From positions 10,068,129 through 10,132,128 of the forward strand of contig OX442416.1 in assembly GCA_949361645.1 (NCBI GenBank): a DNA stretch of 64,000 nucleotides, given 5' to 3'. Made by a program: the position numbers and the translations under genes. The notes below the pieces were generated by a model that had not been told where the DNA came from, made no database searches, and was given only the letters and a program-made list of their open reading frames with translations. Below are positions 20,164 to 31,646 of this stretch, piece by piece. This DNA is from Spongilla lacustris. Taxonomy: Eukaryota; Porifera; Demospongiae; Spongillida; Spongillidae. Within the stretch, counting starts at the first letter, position 1. Each line of letters opens with the position of its first letter.

Positions 20164-21188
20164 AAAGTAGTGAAAATGAATGTTATCAACCAGATTGTTC
20201 CCAAAATATTCTTGAGAAGTGGATGCCATTGGCACCATTTTGGACATGCCTGATGCTTGGTAAAAACAACTTTTTTCTCCTGAGTATTCACATTTATTTT
20301 ATTTATAGGTGATTTTTATTTACAGGTGATTTGGACCGTCATAAAGAAGAGAAAGCTTTAGATGCAAAGATTATGAAATTTAACTGGATGTGTGAAAAAA
20401 CGTCTTTGCAGAATGAGCTGACAAGAACAGCTGGGACGATTGAAGCTTGGAATTATATATTGATGAAGATCGATCATTCTCAAATACGTTTGCGACCTGA
20501 TGTGGTTATAAAAGAACACTACCCTTTAATAATTGGACGGCACATACAATTCATTGATTACATGATCCAGCCTTTAAAAGTGAGTAAAACTGCAAGCAAA
20601 GTAATACCAGGTATACATCTATATAATTTTAATTAGAAATCTTTGCAAAGAAAGCCATCTTGGCCACTGAAGGAAATGTTGCATATAGAGGAGTTGTTGA
20701 TGCATACAGATCTCGTGGATTCTTTCAGCAGCCTCGTAAAGAATTAATACCTTTGGTGGATATTGAGTATACTGGGTAAGACAAATGAATCATGTGCTGT
20801 GCATTCTTCATTAGTCATTCACACACTTCTTTACCTTAAGATTTAGAAATGTTTTTACATTACCTTGTAACACAGTAATATTCTCCACACAGCAAACAGA
20901 CAGTGACCCCCTCTCCACACTATCACCGATTCTACATCCTACAATCTTGTCTCCAACACCATTATTGCCACCAGTACCATCAACACCACCACCTATCATC
21001 ACAACTGTTATCACCTTCACCAACACCATCATCCAACATGAAGGAAATGACACAGCCTGCAGCATGTAGAGGCATGACTGAAGTAACCAAAAAAATGAAT
21101 GCAGGGCTTAAAAGCAATTCAAATCTGTGCTGGCTGAATGCAGTTTTACAATCTCTAAATAACACTCCATTGCTACTGATGCTGCAAG
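20163..21188 (+). CDS. MULE-like transposase C-terminus fused to USP Cys box (partial, spliced)
   Basis: Four exons splice in one frame by eye: 20163-20259, 20326-20610, 20637-20775 and 20893-21188. Junctions are CTTG|GTAAAA to TTACAG|GTGAT, ACCAG|GTATAC to AATTAG|AAATC, and ACTGG|GTAAGA to CACAG|CAAAC. The first encodes ILEKWMPLAPFWTCLMLG, the second a transposase-like segment (EAWNYILMKI ... RLRPDVVI), and the third ends VDIEYTG. The fourth has a His-rich linker and then GLKSNSNLCWLNAVLQSLNN, the catalytic-Cys box of ubiquitin-specific peptidases (family C19). The exon ends at a donor (CAAG|GTAACA), and an LTR element interrupts the following intron at 21355, so the His box is not seen. It may be a transposon-encoded deubiquitinase or a chimeric gene. 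Confidence 0.5.
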
Positions 21189-21354
21189 GTAACACATGCA
21201 AGGTTTTTATATACTATGTATACAGCATTGCCTTCTACCAGTTTAACTGCACTTCGAGCAAGCTTTGTGGTCCTAATGAAAAAAATCCAAAGCAGTTCAA
21301 AACGTTATTCTATATCATCTGACTTTGCAGTAAGGTTGTGTCAGTATATCAGCA

Positions 21355-21526
21355 TGTAGTGAACTTATGAACTTTCACACCTTGTTCACCATCATGTGCC
21401 TCTGAGATCATTCACCTCATATATAATAATTTTCCACCACGTGTGTTACGCAGTTGTTGAATTGAGTTGTTGTGTGAATATTACTCTCTGTACGTTGATA
21501 ACTTACAAAACCCGCCGGCGTCGACA
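21355..21526 (+). repeat. 5' LTR
   Basis: 172 bp from TGTAGTGAAC to GGCGTCGACA. It differs from the 3' LTR at three sites (C/G in TTA[C]GCAG, G/A in TGT[G]TGAA, G/A in CCGGC[G]TCGACA). Confidence 0.93.
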
Positions 21527-21546
21527 TTTGGTGACCCGTGACGTGA
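21527..21546 (+). promoter_or_regulatory. Candidate tRNA primer-binding site
   Basis: TTTGGTGACCCGTGACGTGA immediately after the 5' LTR. It contains TGG, as expected for the complement of a tRNA CCA end. The tRNA species is not assigned. Confidence 0.6.
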
Positions 21547-21566
21547 GGGCTTACCACGGAACGACG

Positions 21567-22409
21567 ATGGATACAAAGAGTTCAGCTACTAGCGACAGTG
21601 GAGACGCCGACCCTCTCGCTCGACCTCAAACCACTGTGTCTGCTGTCAGCATCAAACTTCCACCCTTCTGGCCAAATGACCCAGAGGTATGGTTTGCTCA
21701 GGTAGAAGCACAGTTCGCGACCAGAGGTGTCATAGCGCAGAAGACACACTTTGACTACGTTGTCAGCTCCCTCAACCCTGAGTTTGCCATGGAAGTTCGA
21801 GACCTGATTCTCAACCCACCTACAAAGACCCCCTACGATTCTCTCAAGACGGAGCTCGTCAAGCGAACCACCGCTTCCGAACAGCGGAAATTGCAACAAC
21901 TAATTAGTGGCGAAGAGCTTGTAGACCAGAAGCCAACGCAACTCTTACGTCGGATGCAGCAACTCCTCGGTGACAGACTGAGCGCGTCTGCAGATGCTGC
22001 TTCTATCTTCCACGAGTTGTTCCTCCAGCGGCTCCCGGCCAACGTCAGGATGGTCCTAGCCTCTACTGACTCTACCATGGACATTCATAAGCTAGCTGAC
22101 ATGGCTGACAAGGTCATTGAAGTCTCAGCCCCCTCGGTATCTGCCATTACTAGCTCCGCACACTCCTCAGACGTCAAAGAGCTCCGTGAAAAAGTCGCGC
22201 GCCTTACAGACTTGGTGGCCTCCCTCACCACCGGTCCATATCATTCTCAAAGACGCAGTACGCTCAGACCCCGTCGTTCTCAGAGTCCTGCCCCGACTTC
22301 CGCCTCCCCTGCTCTAGACTCCCTTTGCTGGAACCATCGCAGGTTCGGGGACAAGGCCAAGAACTGCCAAGACCCTTGCTCTTGGGAAAACTCCCCGGCC
22401 GGACGCTAG
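21567..22409 (+). CDS. gag: Gag polyprotein of the LTR element
   Basis: Start chosen at ATG 21567 (MDTKSSATSD), 40 bp after the LTR; the longer open frame upstream lies in the LTR. The 280-residue product opens with a capsid-like region (KLPPFWPNDPEVWFAQVEAQ, FDYVVSSLNPEF, LLGDRLSASADAASIFHELF), as in gypsy Gag proteins of animals. It has a Ser/Arg/Pro-rich part and a single incomplete zinc knuckle near the end (CWNHRRFGDKAKNC). It overlaps pol, which is in another frame, over 22325-22409, so pol would need a frameshift for expression. No internal stop, so Gag could still be made. Confidence 0.85.
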   Translation: MDTKSSATSDSGDADPLARPQTTVSAVSIKLPPFWPNDPEVWFAQVEAQFATRGVIAQKTHFDYVVSSLNPEFAMEVRDLILNPPTKTPYDSLKTELVKRTTASEQRKLQQLISGEELVDQKPTQLLRRMQQLLGDRLSASADAASIFHELFLQRLPANVRMVLASTDSTMDIHKLADMADKVIEVSAPSVSAITSSAHSSDVKELREKVARLTDLVASLTTGPYHSQRRSTLRPRRSQSPAPTSASPALDSLCWNHRRFGDKAKNCQDPCSWENSPAGR

Positions 22410-23122
22410 TGGCGACAAGCTCCCCCGGCCCCTCATCCAGTCGCCTCTTTTTTGTAAATGACCGTACTACGCACACACGATTTTTAGTTGATACAGGCTC
22501 GGAAGTCAGTGTCATTCCTCCCTCTGGTACTGATCGACATGCTTCTGACACACTGACCCTCACTTCTGTAAACAATACTCCAATTCGCACGTATGGTAAA
22601 CACTCCCTCACACTCAACCTCGGTAGTAGACGAAAACTCCCTTGGATTTTCATCATTACTGATGTTCGGAAGCCCATCCTCGGTGCTGATTTTTTGAGAC
22701 ATTTCGCACTTTTGGTTGACATGCAGAACCGCAAGTTGATCGATACACCAACACAGCTGTACATCCAGGGCATACTTTCTCATGATCTCTCTCCTAGTCC
22801 GTCCATTCGCCCTAAAGACACTAGTGACCCATATTCCGCTCTACTTGCTGAGTTCCCTGCACTCATACAGGTCTGCTCCTCAGACACACCTGTACGACAT
22901 GATGTAACTCACCACATTGAGACTACAGGCCCTCCGGTTTTTGCTCGTCCCAGACGATTGGCACCTGATCGACTTTTTGCAGCCAAACAAGAGTTCGAGC
23001 ACATGCTCCAGCTTGGCATCATTCGACCCTCATCAAGTTCCTGGTCCTCACCTCTGCACATGGTGCCTAAGAAGACTTCTGGTGACTGGCGTCCTTGTAG
23101 AGACTACCGCGCTCTGAACTGA
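22325..23122 (+). pseudogene. pol: Pol part 1: aspartic protease and start of reverse transcriptase
   Basis: Frame differs from gag. The protease has FLVDTGSEVSVIPP (active-site DTG) and PILGADFLRHF (the usual GAD/FL flap-end motif). The reverse transcriptase start is recognisable by LGIIRPSSSSWSSPLHMVPK and WRPCRDYRALN. Directly after ALN comes a TGA (23120-23122), and the frame continues in phase with [13 protein letters not shown]. No indel is needed, so this is a single nonsense substitution in an otherwise open frame. Confidence 0.9.
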
Positions 23123-24470
23123 TGTACAATTTCCGATCGATACCCAGTGCCTCACATTCATGATTTCACCTTACTCCTTCAAGGTGCTACCATCTTTTCC
23201 AAGCTAGACCTGGTTCGTGCCTACAACCAAATTCTAGTTGACCCTGCTGACGTCCCAAAGACTGCAATAACCACACCATTCGGCCTTTTTGAGTTTATCC
23301 ATATGCCCTTTGGTCTCAAGAATGCTGCACAGACATTTCAGCACTTTATGGACCAAGTGCTTCGAGGCATTTCATCAGCTTATGCATATATTGATGATGT
23401 TCTCATTGCCAGCCACACTCAAGAACAACATCTCAAGGACTTGCGATTGGTTTTTGAGCGACACGCTGAACATGGCATACTCATCAACCCTAACAAGTGC
23501 CTTTTCGGACGTAGGGAGTTGGATTTCCTTGGTCACCACATCAACGAGCATGGAGTCACCCCCCTTTCCGAGAAAGTGCAAGCTCTACGTGACTTTCCTC
23601 AGCCACAGTCCCTTCATCAGTTGCGCAGATTCATGGGTCTGGTCAACTTCTATCACCGCTTCCTACCCCACGCGGCCACCCTCATGCAACCACTACATAC
23701 CTTGCTCTTTTCTACTAAGGAAAAGGTCCTGACACTCACCTGGACTCAAGATGCTCAGGCTGCCTTCCAAGCTACCAAGGAAGCCCTGGCTAAAGCTTCA
23801 CTTCTCTCCTATCCCACAGCTGACGCCCCAACGTGCTTGATGACAGATGCCTCTGATACAGCTGTTAGAGCTGTTCTGCAACAACATGTCAATGGTGTTT
23901 GGCGCCCAATCTCCTTCTTTTCACGGAAGATTACCTCCACTGAGCAACGCTACAATACCTTTGACAGAGAACTTTTGGCTGTGTACCTTGCAATCAAACA
24001 CTTCAGGTATTTCCTTGAGGGCAGACAATTTCATGTCCTTACTGATCACAAGCCACTCACATTTGCCTTGAACACTAAGCTCGACCGCCACTCACCTCGT
24101 CAAGCTCGACATCTCGACTATATTGCTCAATTTACTTCCAATATTCGACATGTTCAGGGACCTGAAAATGTCGTGGCAGATGCATTATCCAGAATTGAGA
24201 CAAATGCCTTGTTGTCTAGCCAACCTCCAGTAGTGGATTTCGCTGCTATGGCCAAGGCTCAAACAACAGATCACCAGCTAAGGGCACTTCAATCCTCCTC
24301 TAACACGGCACTCGTTATGGAAGCTATTCCATTGACGGATTCTCCAGATCCTCTTTATTGTGAAGTTTCCACTGGTTCACAACGGCCATTCGTTCCTTTG
24401 TCATGGAGACGCACGGTTTTTGACTCACTCCATTCTTTCCCACCCTGGCATCAGGGCCACTCAGAAGCTG
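23123..24470 (+). pseudogene. pol: Pol part 2: reverse transcriptase and RNase H
   Basis: Continuous with part 1 after the TGA. Reverse transcriptase motifs: [37 protein letters not shown] (the YxDD catalytic site), LDFLGHHI and [14 protein letters not shown]. RNase [42 protein letters not shown] and VADALSRI. A frame change near 24450 precedes the integrase zinc region. Catalytic residues of the polymerase and RNase H look present. Confidence 0.9.
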
Positions 24471-25467
24471 ATAACAGCCCGATTTGTCTGGCCCGGAATC
24501 AATTCCGATGTCCGCCGGTGGGCCCGATCCTGTGTTCAGTGTCAGCGTGCTAAGATTCAGCGACACACATCAACCCCACTCTCATCATTCCCACACCCAG
24601 ATGTTCGTTTCGATGTGGTTCACATTGACCTGGTCGGACCTCTACCACCCTCCAAAGGATTCACCTACCCATCCTCTTTCTCAGATCACTGCAGAAGCGG
24701 TTGCACAAGCATTTCTACATGGCTGGATCTCTCGTTTTCGTGTACCTTCAACCATTATCACTGACTGTGGCTGCCAATTTGAATCCCGGTTATGGGGTAC
24801 ACTCATGGCATTCATTGGATCCAGACGAGCCCGCACCACAGCATATCATCCACAAACCAATGGCATGGTTGAACGCTTCCATTGCCAACTCACGGCTGCT
24901 CTTAAAGCGCAACCTCAGCCAGACTCTTGGATGGATGCTCTACCCCTTGTTCTGCTCGGAATTCGCACTGCTGTCAAGGAGGATCTAGCCTCAACTGCTG
25001 CAGAGATGCTGTATGGCACAACTCTTCGCCTTCCGGGAGAATTTTTTACACCCTCTCAACCCAACTCTCTGCCTGACCCCATTGATTTTGTGTCGAATCT
25101 ACGAACACGAATGCAGAACATTCGCTCAACCCCACCTCAAGCTACTCAACGCAACAACATCACTGATGGTCTATCAACAGCCACCCATGTCTTCATCAGG
25201 CATGACACCGTTCGCAAACCCCTTCAACCACCATATGATGGACCATACCCAGTTCTCAAGCGCACTGATAAACATTTCACCGTTGACATCAAGGGTCGCC
25301 AAGATACAGTATCTGTCGACCGTCTCAAGCCTGCTCATCTTGACAATGAACCTGCTCACCCCGTCTTACAAACTCTACCTATGAGCACTCAAATCCAATC
25401 AAATACTCGGATAACCCGTTCTGGTCGATGTGTCCACTTTCCCCAATATCTGGCTCAACAGATATAG
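24450..25467 (+). pseudogene. pol: Pol part 3: integrase (deleted and frameshifted)
   Basis: The zinc-binding end ([20 protein letters not shown] ... CVQCQRAK) and core start (VVHIDLVGPLPPSKGFTY) are in one frame. After about 24660 the protein continues in another (LSQITAEAVAQAFLHGW, IITDCGCQFESRLWG, NGMVERFHCQLTAALK). About 40 bp appear to be missing between the two, within the core just after the first catalytic Asp. A chromatin-binding or SH3-like C-terminus (YDGPYPVLKRTDKHFTVDI) runs to TAG at 25465. The D, D and E positions can be recognised, but the break makes this copy inactive. Confidence 0.85.
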
Positions 25468-25490
25468 TCACACAGTAGGGAGGGGAGTAA

Positions 25491-25662
25491 TGTAGTGAAC
25501 TTATGAACTTTCACACCTTGTTCACCATCATGTGCCTCTGAGATCATTCACCTCATATATAATAATTTTCCACCACGTGTGTTAGGCAGTTGTTGAATTG
25601 AGTTGTTGTATGAATATTACTCTCTGTACGTTGATAACTTACAAAACCCGCCGGCATCGACA
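25491..25662 (+). repeat. 3' LTR
   Basis: 172 bp, 169 identical to the 5' LTR. Preceded by a purine tract; followed by AGCA, matching the AGCA before the 5' LTR. Confidence 0.93.
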
Positions 25663-27179
25663 AGCAGCTACATAATAAATAGCCTATACTTAAAAACTTG
25701 CAAGTGAAGCAGTGTATCTTCATTATGGAGCACAAAACGATTGCTGTAAAGGAATAATGGCAATAATAGAAAAGTTGTTGACACCTACAAATGCAATTTG
25801 ATTACTTCAGCATGAGCATTTATTATCAAACGCATTTCAATAACAGATGCCATACAAGTGTGAGGAGGTTTTTCGCACAACTTGCCCATTGCTGTTCTGT
25901 GGTAATTAAATTGTTCTTGAATTTTACCTGCACTTACATATCTTATCAAATAGATCTGTACATACAAAATTTGTTTGAGTCAGTGTTGGCTAATCTTGAA
26001 ACAATTGTTTTAACCCTTGTGGAAGGACAAATGTTCATTACTGCACTTCATGAATATGTATAAGTGATTGCATTATGTTTGCAAGTTGAAGAAAGTCACA
26101 TTTTGTTGTCATCAGTTTCAATTATTCACCGCAATCAGGTATCAGATGAGAATACATCGGCCAAGCTTAAAAACTGAGTTATTATTATTCCAAGGTAATT
26201 GCTTTCTATCAAAAAAATGAACACTTCATTTTCCTATTATAAGTACTTAGATGCCAGCAATTATCACATCCAAGTATAAATGGAAGCACAAGATACGAAC
26301 TGAGTTCAATAGTGGTGAGCAGATAAAATGATTATCTGTATAGATGCAAATAATCCTCACATTAAAGACTAATCATAGACTGAGTGCTATAAGTGGACAC
26401 TACAAGAGCCATGCAGAATTACATCTTATTAGTAACTGGCATAACTTGCGATTCAAATAGATACAAGTGCAGTAAGAAATCAGAGTAGATGGATCTTGCA
26501 TAATGATGCTAAAGTAACTGAAAACACTACAACAAATCTCTGAGGAAGGGGTGGCATGAATTACTTTTTTACAGCATCATTATAACTCTTTTGCAGGAAA
26601 ACATTTGCCTTGCAATATATTCATCTTGCATAAATGATGTAAAGTTCTGATATTATATTATATTTTGTACTCAAAATGCTAGTAATTCACGTAGGCCTTT
26701 TGTGATAAACTTTCTACCACTCAACCCAACTGTGCTGGTACCCAATTTGTAAGAGCTTATTGGGCTTTGGTCCTTTGCTTACGTTATTCTTTTCCTAAGT
26801 CATTCGTTGGCTTACCAGACAACTTGGAAGCAAATGTTTGCGTATTATCGTTAGAGAAAAAAAAATGTGTATGTAATGTTTTGATTCATTAAGATTAAAG
26901 GAAGTAAGGTAAAGCCACAAAGCAGATTTCAGCTTCTGGAAACAGACATGGAGTCTCTAATTTCTGAAGATTGGTTTGATTCCCAAGTAATTTCTCTAAA
27001 TCTGGCACAGAAGAATTAAAGAATTAAAGTCCAAATATTTCGTTGTATTATTACATTGTTTTATATTATTTTACAAACATTTTAATGTATGATGTGCTAC
27101 TGTTCCCTGTGCACAAGACACAACACTGGTGCTTAATGGTTGGTAAAATATGCATGAAGTTTTAATTTGTGCTGTTTAG
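25663..27179. other. No supported gene
   Basis: AT-rich sequence with many stops. It should contain the rest of the intron and possibly further exons of the USP-containing gene, but I could not identify the His box or any convincing exon. Confidence 0.5.
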
Positions 27180-27183
27180 TTAT

Positions 27184-27511
27184 TGTTGTGACAATGGACA
27201 CTTACATGCACAATGGTGGCCAGTGGAGCATGCCTCTCTATGCCTGCGCCTGCCTCTTCACACCTCTCCACTAACAAGTGGAGCATGCCTTGCTATGCCC
27301 GCGCCTCTTCACACCTCCACTAACAATTAAACCCTGTCTTTGTGTATTGTTCTGTTGTTCATGTTCCATATACATGTGTATATTCAGGTGTGTTTTCCTG
27401 TATAGATATTCTTTCTGTATTCGTTCTACTAAAGAGATCTTATTATTCAAGTTACCTGTGCCAATACTAAGTCTTATTTCCCGATCCATCGTGCACGAAA
27501 ACACGACAGGA
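27184..27511 (+). repeat. 5' LTR of older element
   Basis: Starts TGTTGTGACAATGG and ends near CGACAGGA; the end is placed by the TTAT duplication and is uncertain by a few bases. It contains an internal duplication of GTGGAGCATGCCT(C/T)... . Followed by TTAAGTGGCGTAGTCGGCAGG, a candidate primer-binding site. Confidence 0.85.
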
Positions 27512-27544
27512 TTAAGTGGCGTAGTCGGCAGGATCTAGTATAGG

Positions 27545-28653
27545 ATGGCAGAGACGGCGAGACTCATCGAGTTACTTCAACAGCAGATGGAGGCGCAGCG
27601 GAAACAAACGGAGGCCCTCATCGCGGCTTTCACCGGCGAGACGGCAAAGCGGGAGCAACCGTCGCTTCCAGTTCCAGCAGCTGCGATTCCTAGCTTCGTT
27701 CTGTTTGACGTTACTGTCGAACTGTGGACAGCGTGCGTTTCCAAACTTTTCTCTGAGCAAACTCAGTGCTCGCTGAGAAGAGAGCACAGGTCTTCTTGAC
27801 AAACCAGTCCCTGGAAAATTACAAAATGCTGACAAACCTCACTTCCCAACAGTCGCCTGCAAAAGGTATAAATGAACTCAGCCTGGATGAAGTGGAAGAA
27901 TTAATGAGCAGTCAATTCGACCCCACGCCTTACATCGTAAGGGAGCGCTTCAAATTTTGGACCGAAATAAATCACAAACCAGGCGAGATGATTCAGGAAC
28001 TGGCAGCATGCATCCGTCATGATGCTGCTACGTGCGACTTCACAGCAATCCACAACCCGCTTGATGAAGCTCTACGCACTCATTTTATGTGCTCAGTGAG
28101 AAATGAAGCGGTGTTAAAAGCACTGTTTAAGATTAAAGACAGAAATCTCACTTTTGCCAAGGCGATAGCGGTCGCTATGGAGATGGAGGAAGCAGCCAAG
28201 GTGGCCAAAGAGGCGGTGTATGGTTCAAAAACAAACGATATTCACCTGGTCCAGCCGTCTAAGAGTGACCTACATGTAAGTCAAAAGAGTACCGCTGGCC
28301 GAGATTTCCCAAAAGGAATGTGCCCGCGGTGTGGCAAAACTGACCACAAAGCAGCGGACTGCCCGAGTCGCGATGTGGTGTGTCACTACTGCCAAAAGAC
28401 GGGACATCTCCAGTCGGTCTGTCTTCAGAAGAAGAGGAGTCAGCAGCAACCAGTAAATATAATCACCAAACATCGGATCCAAACAGTGAAGGGGGTCAAG
28501 GCAGTTCCTCAACTTCAGCAAGCTATTAACATGAATGGCAAGAGATTCGTGTTTGAAGTAGACACTGGAGCAGGTGACAATTTCTGTACCATGGATGTTT
28601 GGAAACAGTTAGGGAACCCTACCCTTTTACCACCCACTACTTCCAGGAGATAA
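27545..28653 (+). pseudogene. gag: Gag with two zinc knuckles, running into truncated protease
   Basis: ATG at 27545 (MAETARLIELLQQQMEAQRK). A frame change near 27750 moves reading to the second frame, which covers the capsid-like part (LDEVEELMSSQFDPTPYIV, REALRTHF-like region) and two CCHC knuckles (CPRCGKTDHKAADC and CHYCQKTGHLQSVC). A protease start follows (FEVDTGAGDNFCTMDVW). The frame is cut at about 28610, where the sequence jumps to late reverse transcriptase. The two-knuckle architecture differs from the element at 21355, so they belong to different lineages. Confidence 0.85.
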
Positions 28654-30063
28654 TGGACAAGCTGACCAGTGATCTTCAAGGTGTGGCCGTGGACGACATC
28701 CTGGTCAGTGGGGCTACTGCTTCAGAACATCTCCAGAACATTCGCTCCCTCCTAAAATGCTTAGGGGAAAAGGTCTTCGTTGCCGCCTGGAGAAATGTTC
28801 CTTTGCTCAGTCATCCATAGAGTACCTTGGACATACCCTCTCACAGCAGGGAATATCAAAGGAAAAAAAGGTGGATGCAGTTAAATTGATGCCACCTCCT
28901 GAAAATTGTCCACCCTTCGCTCCTTCTTAGGCTCTGTCCAATTCTATGGCAAGACCTTGCCCAATTTGGCTACCATCACAGAACCATTTCACTGCCTAAC
29001 CAAGAAGGGGACCCCATGGACCTGGAAATCAGAGAAAGCAGAAGCTTTCCAGAAGGTGAAGGATCAACTCTCTGCTGATACAGTGTTGGCCTCTATCAAT
29101 CCCTTGCTACCAGTGGGAATTTCGTGTGATGCATCTGAAGTTGGCATAGGAGCTGTGCTTTTCCATAGGTATTCTGATGCCAGTGAGCGCCCAATTTCTA
29201 ATGCCTCAAAGACATCAACACCAACTCAGCGAGGTTACAGCCAAATCCAGAAAGAAGCTCTGGCCATCATTTTTGCCCTCAGCACGTTTCACCAGTTCTT
29301 GTATGGTCGTCCATTCATTCTAGTGACTGACCATAAGCCTCTGCTTGCCTTGTTTGGGCCAACAAAGGTGACTCCAGCTCTGGCAGCCAACAGACTGGCA
29401 CGGTGGGCTCTGGTGCTCAGCCAGTACCAGTATACAATCGAGTACCGGAAGACCTCGGACCATGGGAATGCGGATGCCCTCAGTCACTTACCAGTGGGAC
29501 CAGATGCACAGTTTGATGAAGAGGAATGCACAATCAAGACCCTTGGGTTGCAGCTGAACCCCACGGACCCGGGAATCCTGGCTAAGGAATCAGGAAAGGA
29601 TCCTGTCATTTCCAATGTGATGAGGTACACCAGGGAAGGATGGCCACTTAACAAGGGATCGGAAGTGGAGACTAAAGGAGATATGGAGATTTACCGGAAG
29701 CTGGCAATCTCACTCTCTACAGCACATGGGTGCCTACTGTATGGTTCCAGAGTGGTCATTCCTCCAAGCTTGCAGTCCCAAGTTCTACAGCTATTACACC
29801 TGGGGCATTTTGGCATGCAGCGAATGAAGCAGTTGGAACGCACTGCAGTGTACTGGCCACACATTGATTCAGGCATCATGGAACTCTGTCATAAATGTAC
29901 AACATGTGCAGAGCACCAGAGCAAGCCACCAAAGCCAGCCAACCATCCATGGATGCTTCCAGAGAAGCCTTGGAGTCGAGTGCACGTTGACCACACCATC
30001 AATTTCCTTGGATCCGACTGGCTGGTTGCTATAGATGCTTTCTCCAAATATCCCTGCATATAA
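28620..30063 (+). pseudogene. pol: Pol remnant: RT end, RNase H, integrase zinc domain
   Basis: Begins with FQEIMDKLTSDLQGVAVDDI, the late reverse transcriptase with the YxDD site reduced to AVDDI. After a frame change it runs openly from about 28906 to TAA 30061: LRSFLGSVQFYGK, GISCDASEVGIGAVL (RNase H), LVTDHKPLLALFG, NADALSHLP, HLGHFGMQRMKQLERTAVYW ... CHKCTTCAEH (integrase H-H-C-C) and VHVDHTINFLGSDWLVAIDA (start of the core). The frame stops there. No complete enzyme remains. Confidence 0.85.
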
Positions 30064-30930
30064 ACATCCAACTTCTTCCACATCCACTAAGTCCACTACA
30101 GAACTGCTTGAGCAAGATTTTGCTCACTTCAGCTACCCTCACTCCATTGTGTCTGACAATGCAACATCTTTCCTTCAGAGGAGTTTCTGTCCTGGTGTCG
30201 GGAGAGGGGCATAACCCACCTCACTGGTGCACCTTACCATCCTGCCACCAATGGAGCAGCAGAGCACCTGGTCCAGATATTTAAGCAGGCACTATCAAAA
30301 TCATCACTTCCACCTCGAGCAGCCCTGCAGGAATTTCTTTTGCAATATCGGTGAACACCTCTAGCAGAGGGCTACTCCCCAAGCGAACTCCTGAATGGCT
30401 GGCAAATCAGGGCTAAAATCAACAGTTACCCTCTCCTGCATATATGACCCAGGGTCGTCAGGACAGGGAGGCAACTAAATCATAGGCTCAAGAGGAACCT
30501 GAACATGTCACTCCCATCTACTGCATTGGTACACCTTGTTATGCCCTTTACTGTGGCCCTAGACAAGAGAAGGATCCGAGATGGGTACCAGCAGTGGTAA
30601 CCAAGGTTTTTGGCTCATGCAGTGTCAATGTGAGAGTTATTCCCAGAGGCGGCACTTGGCGACGACACATTGAACAGCTAAGACCACGATATGGGGTAGA
30701 GGAGGATGCAGATCCAGCGGAAATGCTTGATAGTTCACCACAAGAGGACATCCTACACCCCTGAGCTGCCTTCAGTTAAGCCACGTGCAGTGCGCCCAAA
30801 TCCCAGATGGCCAATCGGTAGTCAGTATGGCCCTGGTCATCCCCGTCGATCTAAACCTCACCACCAGTGAGGATTTTTCGCCTTTTTCTTCTTCTATTGC
30901 TACATGGGTACTTCAAGGCTGGCAGGGAGG
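30064..30930 (+). pseudogene. pol: Integrase core and C-terminus, heavily decayed
   Basis: Scattered frames hold integrase-like pieces (SYPHSIVSDNATSF and, in other frames, a PPMEQQSTW-like segment). Multiple stops and frameshifts. It ends at the 3' LTR. Confidence 0.65.
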
Positions 30931-31238
30931 TGTTGTGACAATGGACACTTACATGCACAATGGTGGCCAGTGGAGCACGCCTCTCTATGCCTGCGCCTGC
31001 CTCTTCACACCTCTCCACTAACAAGTGGAGCACGCCTCGCTATGCCCGCGCCTCTTCACACCTCCACTAACAATTAAACCCTGTCTTTGTGTATTGTTCA
31101 GTCGTTCATGTTCTACATATATTCTGGTGTGTTTTCCTGTATAAATATTCTTTCTGTATTCGTTCTACTAAAGAGATTTCGTTATTCAAGTTACTAAGTC
31201 CTATTTCCCGATCCATCGTGCACGAAAACACGACAGGA
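30931..31238 (+). repeat. 3' LTR of older element
   Basis: TGTTGTGACAATGG to CGACAGGA, about 20 bp shorter than the 5' LTR because of deletions near 31110-31130 and 31195. Confidence 0.85.
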
Positions 31239-31646
31239 TTATCATGCCTGCATCTTTCTTGATGTTCCTTTCTGGATAGGTGGTCCATCCACACCATAAA
31301 TGTATTGATTGCTTTGACCCATTGCATGCTTCCAATTATGATGCCTTCAATTGGATATGGATTAATTTGTGCATTTCAACATGTATCCAATCAAAGGCTG
31401 TACATTTGCTCTGAGGTGTACCATCCCTTGAAGCAAAGATTGCAAATCTCAGAATGGATGTAAAATAAGTAAAATGACTCGAAAGTATGCATTTCCATAT
31501 TTTGCATTATGCAATATAATAAATTGGCCTTGTACTTATAATATACAGAGCAATAGTTCAACAGGTTAAAAAAATCTTATGATTGTGGTGCCTTTCGTTG
31601 TTTTCTAAGAAGAAATGGTACAATTCTAGTACTTTTGAAATACCTT

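Larger units (their letters stand above)
21355..25662 (+). mobile_element. Ty3/gypsy LTR retrotransposon, nearly complete, coding region damaged
   Basis: 4308 bp bounded by 172-bp LTRs (TG...CA), differing at three positions, with a 4-bp AGCA duplication outside both ends. Candidate primer-binding site right after the 5' LTR and a purine tract (AGGGAGGGGAGTAA) right before the 3' LTR. Order: gag, protease, reverse transcriptase, RNase H, integrase, the Ty3/gypsy order. Pol has one in-frame TGA (23120) and frame changes around 24450 and 24660, so it is not autonomous. It lies in the intron following the USP Cys-box exon. Confidence 0.93.
27184..31238 (+). mobile_element. Older Ty3/gypsy LTR retrotransposon with internal deletion
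   Basis: LTRs at 27184-27511 and 30931-31238 differ by many substitutions and indels, so the copy is older than the one at 21355. A TTAT duplication flanks it (27180-27183 and 31239-31242). A purine tract GGCAGGGAGG precedes the 3' LTR. The internal part keeps gag, the start of protease, the end of reverse transcriptase, RNase H and decayed integrase; most of protease and the front of reverse transcriptase are deleted at about 28610-28625. Confidence 0.9.

Noticed and set aside
6660..23122. Reassigned genetic code (TGA as a sense codon), suggested by TGA in the transposase ORF and in pol
   Set aside because: Intact genes here end normally, other decayed elements also have TAA and TAG stops, and CGA-to-TGA transitions are common. 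Two cases in mobile elements do not support recoding of the genome.
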